64,000 bases of DNA from JBFJKD01 sp038106145 (GCA_038106145.1 JAYODD010000005.1:1-64000), one strand, 5' to 3'. Positions 33,939-43,393 are shown, numbered from the stretch's first letter. Notes: generated by a model from the sequence alone, not told the origin. Program-made: numbers and translations.

Positions 33939-35348
33939 TCAGACGCTGTAGTACATCTCAAATTCCACCGGGTGGGTGGTCATGGCGAGTCGTTCGATAT
34001 CGGCCTTTTTGAGTGCGATATAGGCGTCGATCATATCGTCGTTCATAACCCCTCCCGCTTTCAGGTAGTCGCGATCTTCATCTAACGCGGTGAGAGCCAT
34101 CTCCAGGGAGGAGCTAACCGTGGGGATACCCGCAGCTTCTTCCGGCTCCAGATCGTAGAGATCCTTGTCGGCCGCATCGCCGGGGTGGATTTTGTTTTGA
34201 ATACCGTCGAGGCCCGCCATCAACATCGCGGTAAAGGCCAGATACGGGTTAGCGGAGGGATCCGGGAAACGGACTTCAATACGCCGCGCTTTCGGGTTGG
34301 CTACGTAGGGAATGCGAATCGATGCCGACCGGTTACGGGCCGAATAGGCGAGCATGACCGGCGCTTCAAATCCGGGTACCAGACGTTTATAGGAGTTGGT
34401 GGAGGCATTGGTGAAGGCATTGATTGAGCGCGCGTGCTTGATAATGCCGCCGATGTAAAACAACGCAGTTTCAGACATGCCGGAATAGACATCGCCAGTG
34501 AAAATATTTTTCCCGCCCTTCGACAGGGACTGGTGAACGTGCATGCCGGAGCCGTTGTCGCCGACCAGGGGCTTGGGCATAAAGGTCGCCGTTTTACCGT
34601 AGGCGTGTGCGATATTGTGCACACAGTATTTTAGAATCTGAACTTCGTCTGCTTTCTTGGTCAGGGTGTTGGCGCCCACACCAATTTCACATTGCCCTGC
34701 CGTGCCCACTTCGTGGTGGTGAACTTCGACGTTCAGTCCCATCTGCTCCATCGCGGCACACATCGCGGCACGCAAATCGTGCAGTGAATCCACGGGTGGC
34801 ACTGGGAAGTAGCCACCCTTGACGATCGGGCGGTGGCCCATATTGCCATCTTCAAAATGATGCTCCGACGACCAGGCCGCTTCTTCTGAGCTGATTTTGT
34901 AAAACGCGCCGCTAATGTTCGCACCCCATTTGACGTCGTCGAATACGAAGAACTCCGGCTCGGGACCGAATAGCGCCGTATCGGCAATGCCCGTGGAGAC
35001 CATATAGTCCTGCGCTCTTTGTCCAATCGAGCGCGGGTCGCGGGTGTAGCCCAGCATGGTGGTGGGTTCAACGATGTTGCAGCGCAGGATTACCGTGGGT
35101 TCGTCGGTGAACGGATCAAGGACGGCAGTGGAATCGTCCGGCATCAGCACCATGTCGGAGTCATTGATGCCTTTCCAGCCGGCGATGGACGAGCCGTCAA
35201 ACATCTTGCCGTTTTCAAAAAAGTCTTCCGTCATCACTTCCTTGCTGGGAATGGAGACGTGCTGCTCTTTGCCTTTGGTATCGGTGAAGCGCAGGTCGAC
35301 CCAGCGCACTTCGTTTTCTTTTATCAGCTTTATGCTTTGTTCGGACAT
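33939..35348 (-). CDS. glnA: Glutamine synthetase type I (adenylylated)
   Basis: This 469-residue enzyme makes glutamine from glutamate, ammonia and ATP. It forms a dodecamer in the cytoplasm. Landmarks are FDGSSIAGW at about 54-62, FGPEPEFFVFD, the HHEVGTAGQCEI segment, NGSGMHVHQSL, and the ATP loop KPLVGDN. The adenylylation site is Tyr398 in KDLYDLEPEE, so it is controlled by GlnE. ATG 35348 (MSEQSIKL) is preferred over one four codons upstream, with GGAGGAAAC before it. A sigma-54 promoter and an NtrC-like site upstream indicate nitrogen control by the ntrBC pair located downstream. Confidence 0.97.
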   Translation of the reverse strand: MSEQSIKLIKENEVRWVDLRFTDTKGKEQHVSIPSKEVMTEDFFENGKMFDGSSIAGWKGINDSDMVLMPDDSTAVLDPFTDEPTVILRCNIVEPTTMLGYTRDPRSIGQRAQDYMVSTGIADTALFGPEPEFFVFDDVKWGANISGAFYKISSEEAAWSSEHHFEDGNMGHRPIVKGGYFPVPPVDSLHDLRAAMCAAMEQMGLNVEVHHHEVGTAGQCEIGVGANTLTKKADEVQILKYCVHNIAHAYGKTATFMPKPLVGDNGSGMHVHQSLSKGGKNIFTGDVYSGMSETALFYIGGIIKHARSINAFTNASTNSYKRLVPGFEAPVMLAYSARNRSASIRIPYVANPKARRIEVRFPDPSANPYLAFTAMLMAGLDGIQNKIHPGDAADKDLYDLEPEEAAGIPTVSSSLEMALTALDEDRDYLKAGGVMNDDMIDAYIALKKADIERLAMTTHPVEFEMYYSV

Positions 35349-35445
35349 TGTTTCCTCCAACTCGGAATGTTCTGGTGTGTCTGGGTAGGTCTCGTTAGCT
35401 AGCGTCGAAATATCGGTTTACGCCGGGTTAGCCGGGAAAATTCTA

Positions 35446-35460
35446 GCAACACTCGTGCCA
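35446..35460 (-). promoter_or_regulatory. Sigma-54 promoter of glnA
   Basis: Read on the - strand, TGGCAC (35460-35455), five bases, then TTGC (35449-35446) match the -24/-12 consensus perfectly with the required spacing. Transcription would start near 35434, about 85 nt before the glnA ATG. Confidence 0.88.
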
Positions 35461-35556
35461 CCTGGCGTTGTACGGCATTATCACCGCCCCAGGTATACCT
35501 TGCTGGTTACCATCCCTGTGGGCGCGCCCCAAAGTAAAGCAAAAGTATTTCTTTTT

Positions 35557-35571
35557 GCCCTATATTGGTGC
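35557..35571 (-). promoter_or_regulatory. NtrC-binding-like site upstream of glnA
   Basis: GCCCTATATTGGTGC matches the dyad GCACN7GGTGC typical of NtrC sites with one mismatch (C for A). It lies about 100 nt upstream of the -24 element, the usual enhancer distance. A weaker half-site, TTGTGC, at 35603-35608 may be a second site. Confidence 0.65.
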
Positions 35572-35716
35572 AATACGCGACAGGTATAAAAATCGACCGG
35601 TTATTGTGCCTTATTTTTTTTGTGAAGGGGAAGCGAAGTTTGCGTAATCCCGTACGCAGTTGTTTGGGCCGCGTATAATGAACGTTGCACAGGAACTCGA
35701 ACGGCATTTGCGCGAT

Positions 35717-37171
35717 ATGCACTTTATTATCAAATTGTTCCCCGAAATTATCGTCAAGAGCGCGCCGGTGCGGCGACGGTTTATCAAGCAGTTACAACGC
35801 AATCTGCAGCGCTTGACGGAGCGCCTCGGCTACCAAGTGGAGTTGGAGCGGGATTGGGAAAAGATACAGATCACGGCTGCTGGGGATGACCCGGCGCGCG
35901 CGAGGGAAATCGCGTCACTGCTCGCGCGCACACCGGGAGTGGGTAGTTTTGCCCGTGGCAGCAGTTACCCGCTGGGGGATATTGCCGATATCGCCGACAA
36001 AACCTGTCGGATCTACGAACCGCTGCTGAGGCACAAAACATTTTGTGTGCGGGTAAAACGCTCCGGCAAGCACGGCTTCTCGTCCATGGATATCGAAAGG
36101 TCAGTGGGTGCACATCTGATGCGGCACTGCGCAGCAGCGGGAGTTGACCTGACCCGGCCGGATGTTACGGTGCGCCTCGATATTCGCGACGACCGCCTGT
36201 TTGTGGTGGAGCAGGAATACCCCGGGCTTGGAGGTTATCCATTGGGAACACAAGACCCGGTCCTGTCCCTGATCTCGGGGGGATTCGATTCCTCCGTAGC
36301 CAGTTGTCTGACCATGAAACGGGGCCTGATAACCCATTTCTGTTTCTTTATCCTCGGCGGTCGAGCCCACGAGGTAGGGGTTAAAGAGGTGGCCCATTAC
36401 TTGTGGAACCGCTATGGGGCATCCCATTCCGTCAAATTTGTCACGGTACCCTTCGAGGCGGTGGTCGCGGAAATTCTCACCCAGGTGCAGAACTCTCAAA
36501 TGGGGGTGATTCTCAAGCGCATGATGCTGCGCGCTGCCAGTCGCATCGCCGCCCAGTTACAAATTGACGCGCTGGTCACCGGCGAAAGTATTGGTCAGGT
36601 TTCCAGTCAGACGTTACCCAACTTGGCGATCATCGATTCCGTGTGCGACCGGCTCACATTGCGCCCCCTGATTGCCATGGATAAAAATGACATCATCGAT
36701 ATTTCCCGTCATATCGGTACCGAGGTTTTTGCCGCCAATATGCCCGAATACTGCGGCGTTATTTCTGTCAAACCAACGACCCGCGCTCACCCCCAGGTAA
36801 TCGCCCGCGAGGAAGGGCGGTTTGACTTCAGCATTCTGGAGGATGCCATTGCCGCCGCCAACATACAGCGCATCGACGGTGTGCTTGAGCAGATGCCCCG
36901 GTTGCACCCGGTGGAGGTATTTACGGCGCCACAACCGAATACAGTAATCGTCGATATTCGCCATCCCGATGAAACCGCCCAGCGACGCCTGGACGCGGGC
37001 AGTGTACGGGTGGAGGAAATTCCGTTCTTTGTGTTGCAAAAACGCGCCGCCGAATTTGACAAGCAGCAGCGCTACCTGCTGTATTGTCAGCAGGGGGTAA
37101 TGAGTCATGTACACGCGGAACTGTTACTGGAGTCTGGATTTGCCAGCGTCGGTGTATATCGACCGCGCTAG
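35717..37171 (+). CDS. thiI: tRNA 4-thiouridine synthase / thiazole sulfur carrier ThiI
   Basis: This 484-residue protein makes 4-thiouridine at tRNA position 8 and passes sulfur to thiazole synthesis. Domains in order are a ferredoxin-like N-terminal domain and THUMP (about 1-165, FCVRVKRSGKH), then a PP-loop pyrophosphatase (about 175-370, LISGGFDSSVAS). A C-terminal rhodanese extension (about 400-484, LLYCQQGVMSH) carries the persulfide Cys. EYCGVIS holds the second catalytic Cys. ATG 35717 (MHFIIKLFPE) matches the E. coli start; longer in-frame starts (35660) are unlikely. It is single on the + strand between glnA and the GGDEF-EAL gene. Confidence 0.95.
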   Translation: MHFIIKLFPEIIVKSAPVRRRFIKQLQRNLQRLTERLGYQVELERDWEKIQITAAGDDPARAREIASLLARTPGVGSFARGSSYPLGDIADIADKTCRIYEPLLRHKTFCVRVKRSGKHGFSSMDIERSVGAHLMRHCAAAGVDLTRPDVTVRLDIRDDRLFVVEQEYPGLGGYPLGTQDPVLSLISGGFDSSVASCLTMKRGLITHFCFFILGGRAHEVGVKEVAHYLWNRYGASHSVKFVTVPFEAVVAEILTQVQNSQMGVILKRMMLRAASRIAAQLQIDALVTGESIGQVSSQTLPNLAIIDSVCDRLTLRPLIAMDKNDIIDISRHIGTEVFAANMPEYCGVISVKPTTRAHPQVIAREEGRFDFSILEDAIAAANIQRIDGVLEQMPRLHPVEVFTAPQPNTVIVDIRHPDETAQRRLDAGSVRVEEIPFFVLQKRAAEFDKQQRYLLYCQQGVMSHVHAELLLESGFASVGVYRPR

Positions 37172-37286
37172 TCAAAAGAGCAGGCAAGGGTCGGCTGACG
37201 CCTTTTATAACTGACCGTTCAAAAAAAATACACGCGATGCTAGACTCCTTGGGGTGTGCTTTTGTCAGGCGTAGCTATGGCCCAAT

Positions 37287-39605
37287 ATGAGCAGTTCCAA
37301 ACATAATCTTTCGCCTGCATACGAAAAGGAAATTTTCGCCCTCACCATTTATCGGCTGCGCTATGGCATGTTGCTATCCGGGGGGGCTGCGGTGGTCATT
37401 ACCGTTGCGTTCTGGGGCCTGGTGGCGCCATGGCGCATGCTCTTGTGGGTAGGTGTCGCCAGCGCCGTCACCCTGACGCACGCGCTGCTACTCTACCGGG
37501 ACACGACCTGGCTCGACCAGCTTGGCACACCCGTGTGGAGTTCCGACAACCGTGTGTGGCTGATGCGGATTTCTGCCGGTCTGGCCGGGTTGGCGTGGAT
37601 GCTCGCCATCCTTTTACTGTTTGTTGCTCACGATCTGTATCAGGGAATCCTGCTCGGGGTGGTCGTCGGCACTGCTGCAGGCGGAATGATTATCTACGTG
37701 TACTACCCCTCGGCGGCAAACGTATTTTTGTTGCTCACCCTGGGTGCTTTTGTGGTTTACGCAGCATTTTCCGGCTGGGCATATGGTCCCCTGTTGGCGG
37801 CTCTGGGGGCGATCCTGCTCTTTATTTTGGGCATGGGCTACCGGGATTTGAGTTCCTTGCTGCAGGACAACTACCGACACCGTCAAGAGTCTGAGAACGT
37901 AGCGCGGCGCGCTCAGGACGCAAATTACCTCTATCAGCAGCACTGGGAAAATACGCCCCTGGCAGTGGTGCAGTGGAACGCTGATTTTGAAGTGCTTTCC
38001 TGGAGCCCAGGGGCGGAAAAGATGTTTGGTTATAGCGCCGCGGAGATGGTTGGCAACAACGCCGGCGTACTGCTCACCCCCGATGCGGAGCGGGATGTAC
38101 AAACGCTTTGGGGGTTGATTGAAAGCCACTCAGGGGGCTACAAACAGATCAACTCCAACTTGCGCAAGGATGGTGTTGAAATCGTCTGTGAGTGGTTCAA
38201 CACACCGATCTACCGCGGTGGAATGCTGGAAAGCGTGATCTCCTTTGCGGAAGATATTACCGTGCGGGTCGAAGCGGAGCGGACTATCGAGGAGTACGCC
38301 GGGGTGGATGCCCTGACTGGGCTGGCGAACCGACGCCGCATGCTGGAAGAGGTCGAGCGTGCGTTGATCCGCAGCCGCAGGGCCGGGCAGTATGGGGCGG
38401 TGGTGTTTATCGATCTGGATCATTTCAAGGATATCAACGATACCCAGGGACATCATATTGGCGATCAGGTGCTGCGTGAATTTGCCGGACAAATGCGCTC
38501 CGCGGTGCGAGATAACGATATGGTGGCGCGCTTTGGTGGGGACGAGTTCGTGGTGTTGTGCGAAGATTTGGGCGTCCTCGAGGAGGGTGCTCGCTACGCG
38601 GCGAGCACAATCACCGAGAAAATTCTCGATGTGGGGCACCATCTTGAAAAAATAGAAGGAATGACTTTCGAGGTCGACGCCAGCGCCGGTATTTACCTGT
38701 TTCAGGGCGATCGGGAAGAGGCGGGCGATCTGTTGAAAAAAGCCGATCTGGCCCTGTATGAAGCGAAAAATGCGGGGCGCCGGGGCTACCAGATTTATGC
38801 CGAAGCCATGGGCGCCGAAGTGCAGGCCCGGGTCCAGATGATTCAGGCGCTGCGTTCGGCCTTGGATAACGAGGAATTTGTCGTCCTTTACCAACCGATC
38901 GTGGATCGGCGCAAACATCTGGTCGGCATTGAGGCACTGTTGCGTTGGCAGCGTCCCGGCGTGGGGCTGGTGGAGGCGCGGGAATTTATCGGTGCATTGA
39001 CTTCCATGCCGTTGATGCATGCGGTCGGGCTGATGATTCTGGAACGTGTTTGTGAGCAGATAGCCGCCTGGATGGCCGCTGGAGAGTGGCGGAACTCGAC
39101 GGTGATGTACGTGAATATCAGTCATCGACAACTCGCCGAACCGGGTTTTGCGGCTGCGGTAAAGGGTGTTCTCAACCGCCACGGCGTGCCGGCCCAGGCG
39201 CTGGTGTTCGAGATTGCGGAACACAGCCTGGTGCGTAATTTCGAAGCCGCGGAGGTGGAGGTCAACCATCTGATGGCCTTGGGTACCGGGTTTTCCCTGG
39301 ATGATTTTGGCACCGGTTATTCGAGTTTGTCCGCCATGCAATCGCTACCCATTCGTTCCGTCAAATTGGGCGTGGATCTAATCGCGGGCCTTGGTAAAGG
39401 GGAGCGTGCCGGCAATGTGGTGCGCGCCATTATCTCCCTGTGCCACGAGTTGTCCCTGCAGGTGGTGGCCGGTGGGGTTGAAACGGAAGAGCAGCTGGCG
39501 CTGCTCAACGCGGTCGACTGCGATTACTTTGAGGGCTTTCTGTTTGGCGATGCCGGCGACGCGGCCTCCCTCGAGCAACAATTGGTCGCCGAACAAGCGC
39601 GATAA
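37287..39605 (+). CDS. Membrane PAS-GGDEF-EAL c-di-GMP protein with altered EAL site
   Basis: This 772-residue inner-membrane protein has about six N-terminal transmembrane helices (27-188), then a PAS domain (about 212-325), GGDEF (about 335-505) and EAL (about 512-770). The cyclase motif GGDEF (417-421) and the inhibitory site RxxD (408-411), exactly five residues ahead, are intact. In the EAL domain Glu549, Asn610, Glu642 and Asp672-Asp673 remain. The usual KxD reads KLG (693-695), AEGVE reads AGGVE (728-732) and the usual QG reads EG (749-750). I predict diguanylate cyclase activity with poor or no phosphodiesterase activity; the EAL may bind c-di-GMP as a sensor. Confidence 0.85.
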   Translation: MSSSKHNLSPAYEKEIFALTIYRLRYGMLLSGGAAVVITVAFWGLVAPWRMLLWVGVASAVTLTHALLLYRDTTWLDQLGTPVWSSDNRVWLMRISAGLAGLAWMLAILLLFVAHDLYQGILLGVVVGTAAGGMIIYVYYPSAANVFLLLTLGAFVVYAAFSGWAYGPLLAALGAILLFILGMGYRDLSSLLQDNYRHRQESENVARRAQDANYLYQQHWENTPLAVVQWNADFEVLSWSPGAEKMFGYSAAEMVGNNAGVLLTPDAERDVQTLWGLIESHSGGYKQINSNLRKDGVEIVCEWFNTPIYRGGMLESVISFAEDITVRVEAERTIEEYAGVDALTGLANRRRMLEEVERALIRSRRAGQYGAVVFIDLDHFKDINDTQGHHIGDQVLREFAGQMRSAVRDNDMVARFGGDEFVVLCEDLGVLEEGARYAASTITEKILDVGHHLEKIEGMTFEVDASAGIYLFQGDREEAGDLLKKADLALYEAKNAGRRGYQIYAEAMGAEVQARVQMIQALRSALDNEEFVVLYQPIVDRRKHLVGIEALLRWQRPGVGLVEAREFIGALTSMPLMHAVGLMILERVCEQIAAWMAAGEWRNSTVMYVNISHRQLAEPGFAAAVKGVLNRHGVPAQALVFEIAEHSLVRNFEAAEVEVNHLMALGTGFSLDDFGTGYSSLSAMQSLPIRSVKLGVDLIAGLGKGERAGNVVRAIISLCHELSLQVVAGGVETEEQLALLNAVDCDYFEGFLFGDAGDAASLEQQLVAEQAR

Positions 39606-39672
39606 AGTTTACGAGTCGTCGTCCAAGCCCGCGCTCACGCGGATTAATCGGTTGATTCCCGTACAAATAATA

Positions 39673-39703
39673 TTGTGACTTAGGGAATCGAACTCTCTAT
39701 AAT
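39673..39703 (+). promoter_or_regulatory. Probable sigma-70 promoter of typA
   Basis: A perfect TATAAT at 39698-39703 lies 31 nt upstream of the typA ATG. A weak -35 (TTGTGA at 39673-39678 with a 19-nt spacer, or TGTGAC at 39675-39680 with 17 nt) precedes it. The -10 element is the main evidence. Confidence 0.55.
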
Positions 39704-39734
39704 TCGCACCTCATTTTTCCCCGTGGCCGATCCC

Positions 39735-41555
39735 ATGTCATTACAACAGTTGCGCAATATCGCGATTATCGCTCATGTTGACCACGGCAAGACCACGCTG
39801 GTGGATCGATTATTGCAGCAGTCGGGAACCCTGGACCGCAAAAGTCAGGGCGCCGAGCGCATCATGGACTCCAACGACCAGGAGCGGGAGCGGGGTATTA
39901 CCATCCTTGCCAAGAATACTGCCATCGACTGGAACGGTTACCATATCAATATCGTCGACACCCCCGGCCATGCCGATTTTGGCGGCGAGGTGGAGCGGGT
40001 GTTGTCCATGGTTGATTCGGTGCTGTTGCTGGTGGACGCGGTGGATGGACCCATGCCCCAGACCCGATTCGTCACCACCAAAGCCTTTGAGCGCGGCTTG
40101 AAACCAATTGTGGTGATCAACAAGGTGGATCGCCCGGGCGCGCGCCCCAACTGGGTGCTGGATCAGGTGTTCGATCTGTTCGATCGCCTCGGCGCCACCG
40201 ATGAGCAACTGGATTTTCCAATTATTTACGCGTCCGCGCTGAACGGCGTGGCGGGCCTCGACGCGGATAATCTGGCGGCGGACATGACGCCTCTGTTTGA
40301 AATGATTGTCGACCGGGTGCCGGTCCCTGCTGTCGACCCCGCCGGGACGCTGCAAATGCAAATATCCGCACTGGATTACGATAGTTACGTTGGGGTTATC
40401 GGCATCGGGCGCATTGCGCGGGGCAGTCTCAAAGCGGGACAGACGGTGGTGGTCGTGGACGCCGATGGCCAACAGCGCAAAGGCCGCGTGTTAAACATTA
40501 AAACCCATCTCGGTCTGGAACGGATTGAAACCAAAGAAGCGCGCGCCGGAGATATCGTTTGTATCAGTGGTATTGAAGGCCTGGGTATTTCGGACACCCT
40601 GTGCGATCCCGATCACGTCGAAGCGCTCCCGCCCCTGTCGGTGGACGAGCCGACCGTGAGCATGACTTTCCTGGTCAACGATTCTCCCTTCGCGGGCCGC
40701 GACGGCAAATTTGTGACTTCCCGAGTGATCAAGGAGCGGCTCGAACGGGAGTTGATTCACAATGTGGCCCTGCGTGTCGAACAAGGTGATACCGCCGACA
40801 AATTCAAGGTGTCGGGCCGCGGGGAATTACACCTTTCGGTGCTGATAGAGAACATGCGGCGCGAGGGTTTTGAGCTCGGCGTGTCGCGCCCTGAGGTGAT
40901 TCAAAAAATGATCGATGGTGTGCTGCAGGAGCCCTACGAGCAACTGGTGGTGGATATCGAAGAACGCCATCGCGGCGCGATTATGGAAGAGCTGGGTAAT
41001 CGCAAGGCGGAAATGACCGACATGCAGAGCGATAACACCGGTCGCGTCCGGTTGGAGTACATTGTCCCCTCGCGGGGGCTGATCGGTTTTCGCGGCAATT
41101 TTCTCACCCTGACCTCCGGCTCGGGGGTAATGACCAGTATTTTTGATCATTATGGGGAGGTGAAAGCGGGGGTCAGTAGCGCGCGCAAAAACGGTGTACT
41201 GGTATCCATGGTCACCGGTAAAACCCTGGCCTATTCCCTGTTTAATTTACAGGAGCGGGGGCGGCTGTTTCTCGGCCACGGCGTGGATATCTACGAGGGG
41301 CAGATTGTCGGCATCCATTCGCGCAATAACGATCTGGCGGTTAACCCCACCAAAGGCAAGCAACTGACCAATATTCGCGCCGCGGGCACGGATGAGGCCC
41401 TGACCCTGGTGCCTCCCATTCGCCACAGTCTCGAACAGGCGCTGGAGTTTATCGAAGAAGATGAACTGGTCGAAGTGACTCCTCACCACGTGCGCCTGCG
41501 CAAAAAGTTGCTCACCGAAAACCAGCGTAAGCGAGCACCTAAACCCGCCGCCTGA
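39735..41555 (+). CDS. typA: Ribosome-associated GTPase TypA/BipA
   Basis: This 606-residue translational GTPase resembles EF-G and acts in 50S subunit assembly and stress or cold adaptation. G motifs are AHVDHGKTTLVD (G1), GITI (G2), VDTPGHADFGGEV (G3) and NKVDRPGA (G4). C-terminal BipA-specific sequence includes PSRGLIGFRGNFLT and VREN-type ends, here RKKLLTENQRKR. I take ATG 39735 (MSLQQLRNIAIIAHVDHG) rather than the in-frame GTG at 39723. A TATAAT lies upstream. The glnA-thiI-typA neighbourhood is typical for the group. Confidence 0.96.
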   Translation: MSLQQLRNIAIIAHVDHGKTTLVDRLLQQSGTLDRKSQGAERIMDSNDQERERGITILAKNTAIDWNGYHINIVDTPGHADFGGEVERVLSMVDSVLLLVDAVDGPMPQTRFVTTKAFERGLKPIVVINKVDRPGARPNWVLDQVFDLFDRLGATDEQLDFPIIYASALNGVAGLDADNLAADMTPLFEMIVDRVPVPAVDPAGTLQMQISALDYDSYVGVIGIGRIARGSLKAGQTVVVVDADGQQRKGRVLNIKTHLGLERIETKEARAGDIVCISGIEGLGISDTLCDPDHVEALPPLSVDEPTVSMTFLVNDSPFAGRDGKFVTSRVIKERLERELIHNVALRVEQGDTADKFKVSGRGELHLSVLIENMRREGFELGVSRPEVIQKMIDGVLQEPYEQLVVDIEERHRGAIMEELGNRKAEMTDMQSDNTGRVRLEYIVPSRGLIGFRGNFLTLTSGSGVMTSIFDHYGEVKAGVSSARKNGVLVSMVTGKTLAYSLFNLQERGRLFLGHGVDIYEGQIVGIHSRNNDLAVNPTKGKQLTNIRAAGTDEALTLVPPIRHSLEQALEFIEEDELVEVTPHHVRLRKKLLTENQRKRAPKPAA

Positions 41556-41666
41556 GTCGCCGCTGGCACCCCAAATCTGACCGACAGTCGGCTCCCGTGG
41601 GGGCGGCTGGCGAAGTTACAGGTGTCGAGCTATATTCTCTGGGGAAAGGACGCTGTGGGTGCGGCG

Positions 41667-42758
41667 ATGACTCAGGGAACAAATGGCGCGACACGCTCGG
41701 CGGTAAAGCGCTCTATCAGCTCCCAGATGGAGCTGTGGTACGAGCAGGGTTTTCTGACCTACGCCATGCTGATTGTCGGCGCGTTTTGCCTGCTGTTTGC
41801 CATTTACGATTACTATAAAGGCGACCTTTTTTACGCCACTTTCTTATTCGGCTGCTCCGCTGTCGTATTTATCGGACTGACTGTCCTGGTGCTAACCGGG
41901 ATCAGCGAATTTTTGCAGTGGTATTTCGGTCTGCTACTGATCGCGCTGTTTTTTTTCCTGGTTTTGAATGGTGGCGTATCCGGTACGGGTCTGTACTGGT
42001 GCCTGGGGTTTTCCCCCGGTATCGTCTCCATCCTGGGTTATCCCCGTGCGCGTTATATGGCACCCCTGATCGTATTTGTCCTCGCGGTTATTTTCTGGTT
42101 CGACCTGTATCCCTGGCCCGACCGCAGGTTCGAGCCCGTCGTGGAGCTTCGGTTTCTGGCCGCCCTGTCGGGATTGTTTCTGTTCACGGTGGGGCAGGAC
42201 TACGCGTTTCGCGTGGCGCGTGCACGCTCGGCACAGCGCCAGCGGGTGGATGGCGCCGTTGCAGCTCTGCGCGATGCGCATACCGGCCTGATTGCCCGGG
42301 ATGCGATGGAAACACACCTGTGTTCACTGGCGGCGAAGTGCGATATCGACGGCGAGGACCACACAGTGCTTGTGGTGATAATTGAGAATTTATCGGAATA
42401 TAACGAAAAACTCGGTGGCGAATTTGGCGATGACACCTTGCGCCACCTGACGGATGTATTGCAGCGAGCGTTGCGCAGTGGCGACGGCATCACCCGCTGG
42501 GAAAGTGATCGGTTGATAGTCCTGCTCGGGGGGCAGAACAAACACGCCGGCGAACGGGCGCAGCAACGGTTGCGCAAATTTTTATCGTCCCTGTACCTGG
42601 AGCATAACGGTAAGCAGGTGGCGGTAAATTTTGATGTGCGCGTGACCAGCCTGGCGAGCTGCGGCGGTGTTTCTAATCTGCTGGCGACATTGAGCGCCAG
42701 CGAGCCGTACTCGGCCACTGGCAGGCCTCCCGCGCGCGACGGGCTTAGCCAGCATTAG
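41667..42758 (+). CDS. Membrane protein with degenerate GGDEF domain
   Basis: This protein of about 363 residues has five or six N-terminal transmembrane helices (from LTYAMLIVGAFCLLF to FLAALSGLFLFTVG) and a C-terminal GGDEF-like domain (about 210-350). Fold features remain (HTGLIARDAMETHL, VVIIENLSEYNEKLGGEFGDD), but the signature reads RWESDRLIVLLGG where GGDEF is expected. Cyclase activity is therefore not expected; it may be a c-di-GMP or GTP sensor or an orphan partner. The start is uncertain: ATG 41667, GTG 41655 or GTG 41622 are all in frame, and AAAGGA at 41645-41650 would suit 41655. The 3' end overlaps the convergent tag gene by 14 nt. Confidence 0.75.
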   Translation: MTQGTNGATRSAVKRSISSQMELWYEQGFLTYAMLIVGAFCLLFAIYDYYKGDLFYATFLFGCSAVVFIGLTVLVLTGISEFLQWYFGLLLIALFFFLVLNGGVSGTGLYWCLGFSPGIVSILGYPRARYMAPLIVFVLAVIFWFDLYPWPDRRFEPVVELRFLAALSGLFLFTVGQDYAFRVARARSAQRQRVDGAVAALRDAHTGLIARDAMETHLCSLAAKCDIDGEDHTVLVVIIENLSEYNEKLGGEFGDDTLRHLTDVLQRALRSGDGITRWESDRLIVLLGGQNKHAGERAQQRLRKFLSSLYLEHNGKQVAVNFDVRVTSLASCGGVSNLLATLSASEPYSATGRPPARDGLSQH

Positions 42759-43332
42759 CCAGCAGTGCGCACTCCCGGTGTCGAAAGCAGGTTTCTGTGT
42801 GGTCGTTGACCATGCCCATTGCCTGCATATGGGCGTAGCATATGGTGCTGCCAAAAAAGCGGAAGCCGCGGGATTTCATATCGTTACTAATGGCATCTGA
42901 GAGGGCCGTGGTGGCGGGTACTGCGGAGAGAGACGCCCAGTTATTCTGAATGGGGCGACCATCGACGAACGCCCATAAATAATTTGCAAACGAACCAAAC
43001 TCCCGCTGCACCTCCAGGAAATAACGGGCATTGTTAATGGCAGCCTCTATTTTCAGGCGGTTGCGTACAATGCCTGGATCGTTGAGCAGGCGCGAGATGC
43101 TGCGTTGGTTGAAGCGCGCGACACGGGACGCGTCAAAGTTTGCAAAAGCGCGGCGATAGTTATCCCGCTTGCGTAAAATTGTGATCCACGCGAGACCGGC
43201 CTGCGCGCTTTCCAGCAGCAGAAATTCAAATAATTTGCCGTCATCGCGACAGGGGACGCCCCACTCCTGGTCGTGATAAGCCTGATACACAGGGTCGGAA
43301 CCCGACCAGCTGCAGCGTTGTTTTTCTGTCAT
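42745..43332 (-). CDS. tag: DNA-3-methyladenine glycosylase I
   Basis: This 195-residue base-excision enzyme removes 3-methyladenine from DNA. It has the Tag start pattern RCSWSGSDPVYQAYHDQEWGVP, with the zinc Cys and the conserved YHDxEWG. LLLESAQAGLAWITILRKRDNY is the helix-hairpin region. The C-terminal part has FFGSTICYAHMQAMGMVNDH, followed by a zinc-ligand Cys/His pair (CFRH). ATG 43332 is used. It converges with the degenerate-GGDEF gene and is divergent from pip. Confidence 0.94.
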   Translation of the reverse strand: MTEKQRCSWSGSDPVYQAYHDQEWGVPCRDDGKLFEFLLLESAQAGLAWITILRKRDNYRRAFANFDASRVARFNQRSISRLLNDPGIVRNRLKIEAAINNARYFLEVQREFGSFANYLWAFVDGRPIQNNWASLSAVPATTALSDAISNDMKSRGFRFFGSTICYAHMQAMGMVNDHTETCFRHRECALLANAG

Positions 43333-43393
43333 TTGCGTTTTCCCATGTTCTGCCTTAGCGTAGCCCCCTGCCAAAAATAATGGAAGTAGCAGG

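Larger units (their letters stand above)
35349..35716. other. Divergent intergenic region glnA / thiI
   Basis: This 368-nt region carries the sigma-54 promoter and NtrC-like site on the - strand and must hold the thiI promoter on the + strand. The stretch 35530-35660 is clearly AT-rich compared with its surroundings. I see no extra gene. Confidence 0.6.

Noticed and set aside
39683..39698. GGGAATCGAACTCTCT resembles the complement of a tRNA T-arm
   Set aside because: No acceptor stem, anticodon arm or folding tRNA is present around it; it overlaps the typA promoter.
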